A program made the translations under genes and the position numbers. The notes beneath the pieces were generated by a model. The model was not told where the DNA came from, made no database searches, and worked only from the letters and a program-made list of their open reading frames with translations. 64,000 bases of DNA from UBA7960 sp964624065 (GTDB lineage Bacteria > Bacteroidota > Bacteroidia > Bacteroidales > UBA7960): contig CAZUWF010000005.1 in assembly GCA_964624065.1 (NCBI GenBank), positions 22,052-86,051 on the forward strand. The letters run 5' to 3'. Position 1 is the stretch's first letter; every line of letters begins with the position of its first letter. This document shows positions 18,124 through 25,730 of the stretch, piece by piece.

Positions 18124-19350
18124 CTACTTGGGGTGGTACGAAAGGACACTCAACCTGTGTGGATCGAAAATCTCGTTGGCTACCTCTAACAGTTCTTTGG
18201 CCGTAACTGCTTCAATCTTGCGGTTTATCTCCTCAATTGTATCTATTCTGTTGTATATCAAGGTGCTTTTTCCCAAGGAGAGCATTTCGTTTAGGTTCGA
18301 TTCAAGCGAAATGGCAACTTGTCCCAATAGTTGCTGCTTTGCCCTTTTTAGCTGAAGTGTACCCAGGGTAAACTGCCGGAACTTTTTCAATTCCTTGTGA
18401 ACCAAATCCAGGGTTTTTTCCAGGTAGTCGGCATCTGTTCCGAAGTATATGCAAAAAATCCCGGTATCGGTAAACGGATGGTAATGACTATCAATGTTGT
18501 AGCAATAACCATTTTTCTCGCGCACCGACAAATTGAGTCGTGAATTAAGACCCGGCCCGCCCAGGACGTTATTGAGAAGGATCAGAGCGGTTTTTTTGGC
18601 ATGGGTGGCCTCGAAGGCAGTGCCACCAATAATGCAGTGCGACTGGTGATTACGCCTTTTTACCATTTTGTTTTCAACCACGTATCCTTCAACCCTCTTT
18701 CTTACCTGGCCTTTGTGGCTGGTCTCCACCTGCCCGAAATATTTTTCAACCAGCAAAATCAGCTTGTTGAAGGGAATTTGGCCCACCGAGCTAATCACCA
18801 TTTCGCTCAGGAGGTAATGGCGCTCCATAAAGCCTAAAATGCTCTCCCTCGTGAAGGATTTTAGCTTTTGGGGCGTGCCCAAAATACCTCTCCCCAAAGG
18901 GTGTCCACGGAAAATCAAATCTTCAAAATCGTCGTAGATCTGTTCCGAAGGGTTATCCTTGTACGAGTTTATCTCGTCAATAATTATCTCCTTTTCTTTC
19001 TCCAGTTCCCGTTCGGGAAAAGTGCTGTTGAAAATTATGTCAGAAAGCAGGTTGAACCACCTTTCGTAATGGTTGTGGGTGAACGATCCGTAAATGCAAG
19101 TTTCTTCCTTAGTGGTGTATGCGTTTATTTCGCCACCAACGTTTTCCATATAACTCAATACGTGATGCGAGTGTCTTTTCTTAGTTCCCTTGAAAATGGT
19201 ATGCTCTATGAAATGTGCCAATCCGTGCTCATTTGCCAGCTCATCGCGCGAACCTGCATTAATGGTTATGCCGCAATGCGCAACCATAGCGGTAACAGGT
19301 TTGTGAACTATTCTAATGCCGTTGGGCAAATCGATTGAAAGATACTCCAT
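18124..19350 (-). CDS. M16 family zinc metallopeptidase
   Basis: A 408-residue pitrilysin-family (M16B) peptidase, related to PqqL-type processing peptidases. The inverted zinc motif HFIEH (HxxEH) is at residues 46-50, with the downstream Glu within the EKEIIIDEINSY region (about 118-129). The C-terminal inactive homologous half contains NxxLGGPGLNSRLNLSVREKNGYCY-type elements typical of the family. No signal peptide is seen. Its ATG overlaps the def stop (TAATG), so the two are translationally coupled. The substrate is unknown. Confidence 0.9.
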   Translation of the reverse strand: MEYLSIDLPNGIRIVHKPVTAMVAHCGITINAGSRDELANEHGLAHFIEHTIFKGTKKRHSHHVLSYMENVGGEINAYTTKEETCIYGSFTHNHYERWFNLLSDIIFNSTFPERELEKEKEIIIDEINSYKDNPSEQIYDDFEDLIFRGHPLGRGILGTPQKLKSFTRESILGFMERHYLLSEMVISSVGQIPFNKLILLVEKYFGQVETSHKGQVRKRVEGYVVENKMVKRRNHQSHCIIGGTAFEATHAKKTALILLNNVLGGPGLNSRLNLSVREKNGYCYNIDSHYHPFTDTGIFCIYFGTDADYLEKTLDLVHKELKKFRQFTLGTLQLKRAKQQLLGQVAISLESNLNEMLSLGKSTLIYNRIDTIEEINRKIEAVTAKELLEVANEIFDPHRLSVLSYHPK

Positions 19351-19910
19351 TATTTTTTCCAGGAAAACTTCATGGGGTAATCCGGCCTAAAGGCACCTCT
19401 GGCAATACTTTGAAGTCTGTTTCTTAAAAGTGTTCTTTTAAGAGGAGTCATACGGTCGGGCATTACTATGCCCTCTATATGATCGTACTCGTGTTGGATG
19501 ATACGCGCCGCCAATCCACCAAAAACATCCTCGTGCACAATGAAGTTCTCGTCTTGGTAAGTTATCCTAATGTTTGGCTTTCGTGAAATATCTTCGCGCA
19601 ATTCGGGGAAACTAAGGCAACCTTCGCTAAAACGCCAATCATCCCCCCACTCTTCAACAATTTGTGGGTTAATGAACACCTTTTTGAAATCTTTGAGCTT
19701 CGGGTCGTCTTCTTCGAAAGGGCTGGCGTCAACCAGAAATAACCTAATGCTATTTCCCACTTGGTGGGCTGCAAGTCCAACTCCGCTGGCATTGTACATT
19801 GTTTCCCACATATCAGAAATGAGTTGCGAAAGCCCCGGAAAGTCCTTTTCTATTACAGTTCCCTTGGTTTTAAGAACCGGGTTTCCGTACGCTACTATTG
19901 GAAGGATCAT
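19350..19910 (-). CDS. def: Peptide deformylase
   Basis: A 186-residue deformylase that removes the formyl group from nascent N-terminal methionine. All three motifs are intact: GVGLAAHQVG (43-52), EGCLS (96-100, metal ligand Cys98) and HEYDH (140-144, ligands His140 and His144, catalytic Glu141). Length is normal. It is followed with a stop/start overlap by the M16 peptidase and preceded 123 nt upstream by ruvX, a frequent pairing in this phylum. Confidence 0.96.
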   Translation of the reverse strand: MILPIVAYGNPVLKTKGTVIEKDFPGLSQLISDMWETMYNASGVGLAAHQVGNSIRLFLVDASPFEEDDPKLKDFKKVFINPQIVEEWGDDWRFSEGCLSFPELREDISRKPNIRITYQDENFIVHEDVFGGLAARIIQHEYDHIEGIVMPDRMTPLKRTLLRNRLQSIARGAFRPDYPMKFSWKK

Positions 19911-20033
19911 ATTATTGAGTGAAAAGTGGAGACCTAAGAGAAAAAAAATTATTGATGGTTTTGAAATTTAAAGTTAAACTCAAAAACAAATATGACAGAC
20001 CCATAATTTGCAAGCCCCCTTATTGCCCATCGT

Positions 20034-20462
20034 TCATCGCCCTTTTTCTAAGGCCAATTTTTCCATATACGACTGCAACAAAATAGTTGCGCTTACTTGG
20101 TCAATCAATGCCTTGTTTTGCCGGGCCTTTTTCTTCAGTCCCGAATCAATCAAGGTTTGGAATGCCATACGGGAGGTGAACCTTTCGTCCATCCGGTCAA
20201 TCACCGTGTCTGGAAAAGTCTTCCTCAAATGCCTGACAAATGGTTCAACGTACCGGGCTGCCTCCGAATCTTGGCTTTTCATATCCAAAGGGTGACCAAC
20301 GACAATTACATCAACCTTTTCTGTTTGACAATAGCCCTTCAAAAACTCCATAAAATCCTTAACGTGCCAAGTGCCCAAACTTGTAGCTATGATACGGTTT
20401 TCGTCGGTAACGGCAACCCCAACCCTTTTTTGACCGTAATCTATGGAGAGTATTCTACCCAT
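20034..20462 (-). CDS. ruvX: Putative pre-16S rRNA nuclease / Holliday junction resolvase-like RuvX (YqgF)
   Basis: A 142-residue YqgF-family protein with an RNase H-like fold. It opens with the first acidic strand LSIDYGQKRVGVAVTD (residues 4-19), carries VVGHPLDM in the middle and ends with ERFTSRMA followed by KALIDQVSATILLQSYME. YqgF enzymes mature the 16S rRNA 5' end in several bacteria, and the older name assigns Holliday junction cleavage. It has its own -7 element at 20478-20486 with a short leader. Confidence 0.92.
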   Translation of the reverse strand: MGRILSIDYGQKRVGVAVTDENRIIATSLGTWHVKDFMEFLKGYCQTEKVDVIVVGHPLDMKSQDSEAARYVEPFVRHLRKTFPDTVIDRMDERFTSRMAFQTLIDSGLKKKARQNKALIDQVSATILLQSYMEKLALEKGR

Positions 20463-20477
20463 TAATTAAAATAATGC

Positions 20478-20486
20478 GCAAAGGTA
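20478..20486 (-). promoter_or_regulatory. -7 promoter element for ruvX
   Basis: Reading minus, TACCTTTGC fits the TAnnTTTG consensus. The predicted start lies only about 12 nt before the ruvX ATG. A divergent element for the nuclease gene sits at 20544-20552. Confidence 0.55.
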
Positions 20487-20543
20487 CAAAATTAGGGGAG
20501 CAAAATTAACTCCAATTTTAAACATTCAAGGCTTATTATTGCC

Positions 20544-20552
20544 TACCTTTGC
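20544..20552 (+). promoter_or_regulatory. -7 promoter element for the secreted nuclease
   Basis: TACCTTTGC fits TAnnTTTG. The expected start near 20556 leaves about 9 nt before ATG 20565. Confidence 0.55.
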
Positions 20553-20564
20553 CCTGATTATTAA

Positions 20565-22007
20565 ATGAAAAAAATGGCAAAAGGTTCAAAAACTAAGGGG
20601 TTGGCAATTGGCTTTTTATTGGTTTTGTCAGGATTTCAAGTTACAGCATCGGGTAGCATATCAGTTTCTCAAAGCCAGTTGCCCTATTTCAAGGGTGTTT
20701 ATCAGGGCAATTTTTCTGACGTTCAGTTTTATTATGTTCAAGGGCAATCATTATCACAGCACTTGCAGATTTCGGTAGAGGGCGACTTCAAGATCTCGCT
20801 GGATTGCCATGAGGGATATGCCTCTTCAATAACACTAAATCCAACAGGTGGTAATGTTCCAAGCACTAGGGTATTTGTCCGCTTTTTTCCACAAAGCCTA
20901 GGAACGAAGAATGGAACAATAACCCATTCATCTGGCGCGGCAACCATAAGGACTGTATCGGTTTCGGGTTCTGGAATTGCTTCGAACGTTCCTGGCGGTT
21001 ATTACAATTCGGCCAATGGCAGCGGCTCCCAGCTAAAAACTCAACTCCACAATATTGTTAACAACCACACGGTTTTAGCCTACAGCAGCCTGTGGGGGCA
21101 CTTCCAAAGGACCGACGCAACTTTTTCGGGCAATGTTTGGGATATGTATTCAGATATTCCTTGTCAAGAGCCACCCTACACTTACAATTTTGGCCCCCCG
21201 CATCAAGATACTGGTTCGGGTGGTACCATCGAAGGACAACACTTTAATCGAGAGCATTCATTCCCGAGGTCTTGGTTTGGGTCATCCGATACCCATCCAA
21301 TGAATTCCGACCTTTTTCACATATGGCCGGTTGATAAGTTCGTTAATTCACAACGCGCCAATTGGCCCTACGGAAGGGTTAGTAATCCCAACTGGTCGTC
21401 ACAAAACGGCGGTAAGCGCGGACCAAACGTGTTGGTGGGATACTCGGGGACATCATTCGAACCAATTAACCCATACAAGGGTGACATTGCTAGGGGATAC
21501 CTTTATGTAGTTACAAGGTATCAAAACGAAATTGCCAGTTGGACTTTTGATGCTAGCGGTACCGCAATGCTCGACAATCAAGCCTTCCCGGGTTTTAAAC
21601 CCTGGGCTTTGAGTATGTTGAGGCAATGGCACCAGCAGGATCCCGTGAGCCAAAAGGAAATTCTCCGCAATCATGAAATCTTTCTGGTTCAGGGCAATAG
21701 GAATCCGTTTATCGATCGTCCCGAATTCGTTGAAATGATTTGGAACCCATCGGTCTCGGTCGAAGAAATTCAAATTTGGAATCTGGAGGTCTTTCCAAAC
21801 CCCACAACCGATTGGTTCGTGGTCAATTCTACTATGCCAAACTTTTCACTCAAGGTTTATTCATTATGCGGAAGGCTGGTTTCAACCCATTCAAATGTTG
21901 CAAGCAATGACCTCATTCCGCTAAACGGATTGCCATCAGGTGTTTATTCTGTGGTTGCCACCGATCAGGTGAATGTTATGCGAACCAAGCTAATAGTGGT
22001 AAAATAG
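20565..22007 (+). CDS. Secreted endonuclease I with type IX sorting domain
   Basis: A 480-residue secreted protein. It has a signal peptide (about residues 12-28) and an N-terminal Ig-like beta domain of the choice-of-anchor type (about 30-140). The endonuclease I domain spans about 150-395, with the His-Asn catalytic region FNREHSFPRSWFG (about 228-240) and SDLFHIWPVDKFVN. The C-terminal 70 residues (from about 410) begin VFPNPTTDWF and end VVK, a type A Por-secretion sorting domain. It should cross the outer membrane by the type IX system, whose PorQ is encoded 4 kb away. The likely role is extracellular DNA degradation. Confidence 0.9.
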   Translation: MKKMAKGSKTKGLAIGFLLVLSGFQVTASGSISVSQSQLPYFKGVYQGNFSDVQFYYVQGQSLSQHLQISVEGDFKISLDCHEGYASSITLNPTGGNVPSTRVFVRFFPQSLGTKNGTITHSSGAATIRTVSVSGSGIASNVPGGYYNSANGSGSQLKTQLHNIVNNHTVLAYSSLWGHFQRTDATFSGNVWDMYSDIPCQEPPYTYNFGPPHQDTGSGGTIEGQHFNREHSFPRSWFGSSDTHPMNSDLFHIWPVDKFVNSQRANWPYGRVSNPNWSSQNGGKRGPNVLVGYSGTSFEPINPYKGDIARGYLYVVTRYQNEIASWTFDASGTAMLDNQAFPGFKPWALSMLRQWHQQDPVSQKEILRNHEIFLVQGNRNPFIDRPEFVEMIWNPSVSVEEIQIWNLEVFPNPTTDWFVVNSTMPNFSLKVYSLCGRLVSTHSNVASNDLIPLNGLPSGVYSVVATDQVNVMRTKLIVVK

Positions 22008-22016
22008 TTTCTCCCC

Positions 22017-23033
22017 ATGAAAATGACCGAGAATCAAAGCCTCAAAGCTTTCAACACCTTTGGTATTGAGTGCACTGCCAAAACATTTTGCCAGATTGAT
22101 TCCTTCAATGATTTTTTCACGCTTCTTGATAGATATCCAGGGCTCGAAGTGCCACATTTAATTTTAGGCGGCGGTAGCAATGTTCTGTTTACCAATAATT
22201 TGGATTTCTTAGTCGTAAAAGTCAACACCAAGGGAATTGAAGTTTTGGAGCAGGATTCCGAAAATGTTTTGATTCGTGCACAAGCCGGTGAAACATGGGA
22301 CGATTTTGTGGGTTTTTGTGTTGGTAAAGACTGGGGAGGTTTGGAAAACCTTTCGCTAATTCCTGGTCAGGTTGGTAGCTCGCCGATTCAAAACATAGGT
22401 GCTTACGGTGTGGAGCTCAAGGACTGCATGCATTGGTTAGAGGCCATTGAAAAGAAAACGGGCGAAACCTTCGTTTTCACAAACAGCGATTGCAATTTTG
22501 GTTACAGGGATAGCTTTTTCAAACGTGAGGGTAGGGGCAGGTTCTTTATTTCAGCTGTAACGTTTAAACTTACCAAAAGAAACCACAAATTAAACCTTTC
22601 ATACGGTGGGGTGCAAACCAAACTGGATGAAATGGGCATTACAAAACCTGCAATTTCTGATCTAAGGCAAGCAGTCATAAACATTCGTGAGTCCAAGCTT
22701 CCCGACCCAAAGAAGGTTGGCAATGCGGGCAGCTTTTTCAAGAACCCGCTGGTTGAGCTAGATCACTTTAATTCACTCAAGGATAGATACCCTCAATTGG
22801 TTGCTTTTGAAGTTGACGGTAAATACAAGCTGGCAGCCGGATGGCTTATTGACCAGGCTGGCTGGAAAGGTTACAAAGAGGGCGATGCAGGGGTACACTC
22901 TCAACAAGCTTTGGTGCTAGTGAATCACGGTAATGCCTCGGGCCAAAACATCCTGGACCTTGCCAAGAAAATTCAAGGTTCGGTCCTAGAAAAATTCGGA
23001 GTGGATTTGGAGATCGAGGTGAATGTAATATAA
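22017..23033 (+). CDS. murB: UDP-N-acetylenolpyruvoylglucosamine reductase MurB
   Basis: A 338-residue flavoenzyme that reduces UDP-GlcNAc-enolpyruvate to UDP-MurNAc in peptidoglycan synthesis. The FAD site LILGGGSNVLF is about residues 48-58, the IPGQVGSSPIQNIGAYG motif is near 118-134, and the catalytic Ser is within GNAGSFFKNP (about 232-241). The C-terminal substrate domain is of the longer type I MurB. ATG 22017 follows the nuclease stop by 9 nt. A second in-frame ATG two codons later is also possible. Confidence 0.95.
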   Translation: MKMTENQSLKAFNTFGIECTAKTFCQIDSFNDFFTLLDRYPGLEVPHLILGGGSNVLFTNNLDFLVVKVNTKGIEVLEQDSENVLIRAQAGETWDDFVGFCVGKDWGGLENLSLIPGQVGSSPIQNIGAYGVELKDCMHWLEAIEKKTGETFVFTNSDCNFGYRDSFFKREGRGRFFISAVTFKLTKRNHKLNLSYGGVQTKLDEMGITKPAISDLRQAVINIRESKLPDPKKVGNAGSFFKNPLVELDHFNSLKDRYPQLVAFEVDGKYKLAAGWLIDQAGWKGYKEGDAGVHSQQALVLVNHGNASGQNILDLAKKIQGSVLEKFGVDLEIEVNVI

Positions 23034-23296
23034 CCAAATTTGGCAGCTAATAAAAATACACTAAATGATAGGAAATTGTGAAAATTGGTTTTTTGCACTG
23101 TGAAACCTACATCCAACCTTGATAAACCTTGTGTTAGGGCTCTTTAACTTGCAAACCAACATTGTTTGACACCCAGTCGAAACATCGAGCAAATAACCAA
23201 ACCTTTTGCACCACACTTTTGCCAATTTTTCTCGACGCCTGCAAAAATTAATTGATAAAAAAACAAATCAATTCTTTGCATTTTGGTAATCCGGTA

Positions 23297-23626
23297 TTAC
23301 CATTTCTTGAAAATGAAAAACGCCGCAAGCACCAGGAACATAAAACCCACAAGATAGTTCCACTTGAGCTCTTCCCTGAGGTAAAGTACTGAAAAAACTG
23401 CAAACACCACAAGAGTTATTATTTCTTGAATGGTTTTGAGTTGGGCGGCAGTGAATTGCCCATAACCCATTCGGTTGGCCGGAACCTGAAAAACATATTC
23501 GAAAAATGCGATAAACCAGGCCACCAAAATGACCTTCCACAAGGCAGTGTTCTTGTACTTCAAATGACCGTACCAGGCAAAGGTCATAAAGATGTTAGAA
23601 ATAATTAAAAGAACTACGGTCTTCAT
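23297..23626 (-). CDS. DMT-like DUF486 membrane protein
   Basis: A 109-residue integral membrane protein of the DUF486 family, related to the small multidrug-resistance and DMT folds. Four hydrophobic helices are visible (about 3-18, 28-46, 66-84, 89-107). The family signature FAWYGHLKY (16-24) and the conserved VFQVPANRMGYGQF (45-58) are intact. Transport has not been shown for the family. It stands alone, convergent with murB. Confidence 0.85.
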   Translation of the reverse strand: MKTVVLLIISNIFMTFAWYGHLKYKNTALWKVILVAWFIAFFEYVFQVPANRMGYGQFTAAQLKTIQEIITLVVFAVFSVLYLREELKWNYLVGFMFLVLAAFFIFKKW

Positions 23627-23649
23627 GTTGGCTTACTACTTTTTTGCCG

Positions 23650-23658
23650 GCAAAAGTA
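23650..23658 (-). promoter_or_regulatory. -7 promoter element for the DUF486 gene
   Basis: Reading minus, TACTTTTGC fits TAnnTTTG, about 20 nt before the ATG at 23626. The matching -33 is weak. Confidence 0.4.
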
Positions 23659-23728
23659 GTGCAATTTTCACTCACCTCTACAGATATTGCCTAACTTTAG
23701 GCCAATACCAAATCTAAACAACCTCAAT

Positions 23729-25465
23729 TCACCCCATCAGCTCCTCAACAAATCCCTCAATTTTTCCTTCAAGTTCTGAGTTTACCTGCTCGAAATCGGC
23801 AGTGCAGTGCAGGCTACCTTTTGCTCCGAAGTAGAACTTGATTTTTGGCTCGGTGCCAGAAGGCCTCATGGTTATTGTACTGCCGTCTTGGAGGATGAAC
23901 TGCAGGATGTTTGACTTTGGTAGGTTTATAGTCTCAACCCGACCTGTTTCGAAGTTTTTGGTTTCCGAAGTTTGGTAGTCTTTGGTCTGATAAACCTTTG
24001 TTCCGCTTATGGTTTGGGGTGGGTTTTTCCTGAAAACATCCATCATTGCCTGGATTTCTTCAAGGCCTGCCTTCCCTTTCTTTGTAATGGAAATCAATTT
24101 TTCGAGGTAGAAACCGTGTTCAACGTAAATATCAATTAGGGTTTCGTACAGTGTTTTTCCTTTTTCGCGCGCCCAGGCAGTGGCTTCGGCAATAAAGCAG
24201 CACGAAATGATTGCATCCTTGTCGCGCACGTAGTCCCCTATAAGGTAGCCGTAGCTTTCTTCGCCACCGGCAATGTACGTCTTAAGGCCTTCAAGGTTTC
24301 GAATTATTTCGGCAATGTATTTGAATCCGGTTAGCACGTCGAAGCACTCCACTCCGTGCTTGGTTGCTATATCCTTGATTAGTTGACTCGTAACAATGGT
24401 TTTCACTATGTATTCCTTGCCCTTGAGCAATCCCTTTTGGGCCCAACGCTCCAAAACGTATGCAATGAGCAACGACGCTGTTTGATTTCCATTTAGCAGA
24501 GTGTATTCTCCACCAAGGTTTTTCACGGCAATCCCCACCCGGTCGGCATCGGGATCGGTGGCCATTATGAGGTCGGCGTCCACTTCCTTGGCCTTTGCAA
24601 GTGCCATTTCGAGTGCGGCGGGTTCTTCAGGGTTAGGCGAGTGCACCGTTGGAAAGTCGCCACTCACCACATCTTGTTCCGGCACGTTGTAAATGCTTTC
24701 GAACCCGAAAGTCCGCAAGGCCTCGGGTGCAAGTTTTACCGCAGTTCCGTGAATAGGCGTGAAAACAATTTTCAAATCCGCATGCCTGTGGTTGTTTTCG
24801 GGCGATAGGGAGTAACTCTTCATCCTTTCAATGTACTTGCGATCCATATCCTCGCCAAGTGCAACTATTTTTTCTTCATTACCCGAAAAGTTTACCTGGC
24901 CAATGTCTTTTATGGCCTTAACTTCATTTATAACGTTAACATCGTGTGGGGGTACCAACTGCCCGCCATCGTTCCAGTAAACCTTGTAACCGTTGTATTC
25001 CTTTGGGTTGTGCGAAGCGGTAATCACAATCCCGCTCTGGCAGCCAAGTTCCCTAATTGCAAAACTCAACTGCGGCGTGGGCCTCAGTCCATCAAAAAGG
25101 TAAACCTTAATCCCGTTTGCCGAAAGAACCTCCGCCGAAAGTCTTGCAAAAAACTGACTGTTGTGTCGGCAGTCGTAGGCTATTGCCAGGGATATTTCTC
25201 CTGCTTCCGAAAATGATTTCTTCAGGTAATTTGCCAAACCCTGAGTGGCCATTCCAACCGTGTACTTGTTCATACGGTTGGTGCCAACCCCCATTATACC
25301 ACGCAACCCGCCGGTACCAAACTCGAGGTCGCGGTAAAACGAATCGGTAAGCCCATCGGGGTCGTTTTCCATAAGGTTTTTTACCTGCTGGCGAGTTGCC
25401 TCGTCAAAGCCTTGACCAAGCCAAGATTGCGCCTTCTCCCGAACGGATTTTTCTTTGTTAGCCAT
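23729..25465 (-). CDS. Phosphoglucomutase / phosphomannomutase (long form)
   Basis: A 578-residue alpha-D-phosphohexomutase of the PGM2/PgcA type, interconverting hexose 1- and 6-phosphates. Residues 50-60 carry the GTGGLRGIMG start motif, the phosphoserine loop ITASHNPKEYNGYK has Ser151, and the metal loop DPDADRVGIA is near residue 305. The sugar-binding GGEESYGYL and the C-terminal RPSGTEPKIKFYF are present. It is a single-gene unit with its own promoter. A second, shorter mutase lies at 32743-34149, so the two probably differ in sugar preference. Confidence 0.93.
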   Translation of the reverse strand: MANKEKSVREKAQSWLGQGFDEATRQQVKNLMENDPDGLTDSFYRDLEFGTGGLRGIMGVGTNRMNKYTVGMATQGLANYLKKSFSEAGEISLAIAYDCRHNSQFFARLSAEVLSANGIKVYLFDGLRPTPQLSFAIRELGCQSGIVITASHNPKEYNGYKVYWNDGGQLVPPHDVNVINEVKAIKDIGQVNFSGNEEKIVALGEDMDRKYIERMKSYSLSPENNHRHADLKIVFTPIHGTAVKLAPEALRTFGFESIYNVPEQDVVSGDFPTVHSPNPEEPAALEMALAKAKEVDADLIMATDPDADRVGIAVKNLGGEYTLLNGNQTASLLIAYVLERWAQKGLLKGKEYIVKTIVTSQLIKDIATKHGVECFDVLTGFKYIAEIIRNLEGLKTYIAGGEESYGYLIGDYVRDKDAIISCCFIAEATAWAREKGKTLYETLIDIYVEHGFYLEKLISITKKGKAGLEEIQAMMDVFRKNPPQTISGTKVYQTKDYQTSETKNFETGRVETINLPKSNILQFILQDGSTITMRPSGTEPKIKFYFGAKGSLHCTADFEQVNSELEGKIEGFVEELMG

Positions 25466-25493
25466 TGGATTAGAATTTGATAATGATTGATGC

Positions 25494-25502
25494 GCAAAGA
25501 TA
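25494..25502 (-). promoter_or_regulatory. -7 promoter element for the long phosphohexomutase
   Basis: Reading minus, TATCTTTGC is a full match to TAnnTTTG, leaving a leader of about 25 nt to the ATG at 25465. Confidence 0.5.
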
Positions 25503-25730
25503 AAGAATTTCCCCCTTTCATAATCTCCGTGGGATTAAGGCTGGTACTAGTTAGGGTTTTTTTTCCAGATCCACCCCGTATGGATCCTTTTCTGATCGTT
25601 GAAGTTTGAATTTAGGCTGCAAAAATGACAGCTTTAGAAAATCCAAACCGACAAATTGGCTCAAATTTAGTTCATTAATCAAATTGGTAAACCTTTTGAG
25701 ATTCAAATACAATATTTGGATAGTGCAACT

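Noticed and set aside
23034..23043. CCAAATTTGG palindrome after murB as terminator
   Set aside because: It has no loop and no T-tract; a chance palindrome is more likely.
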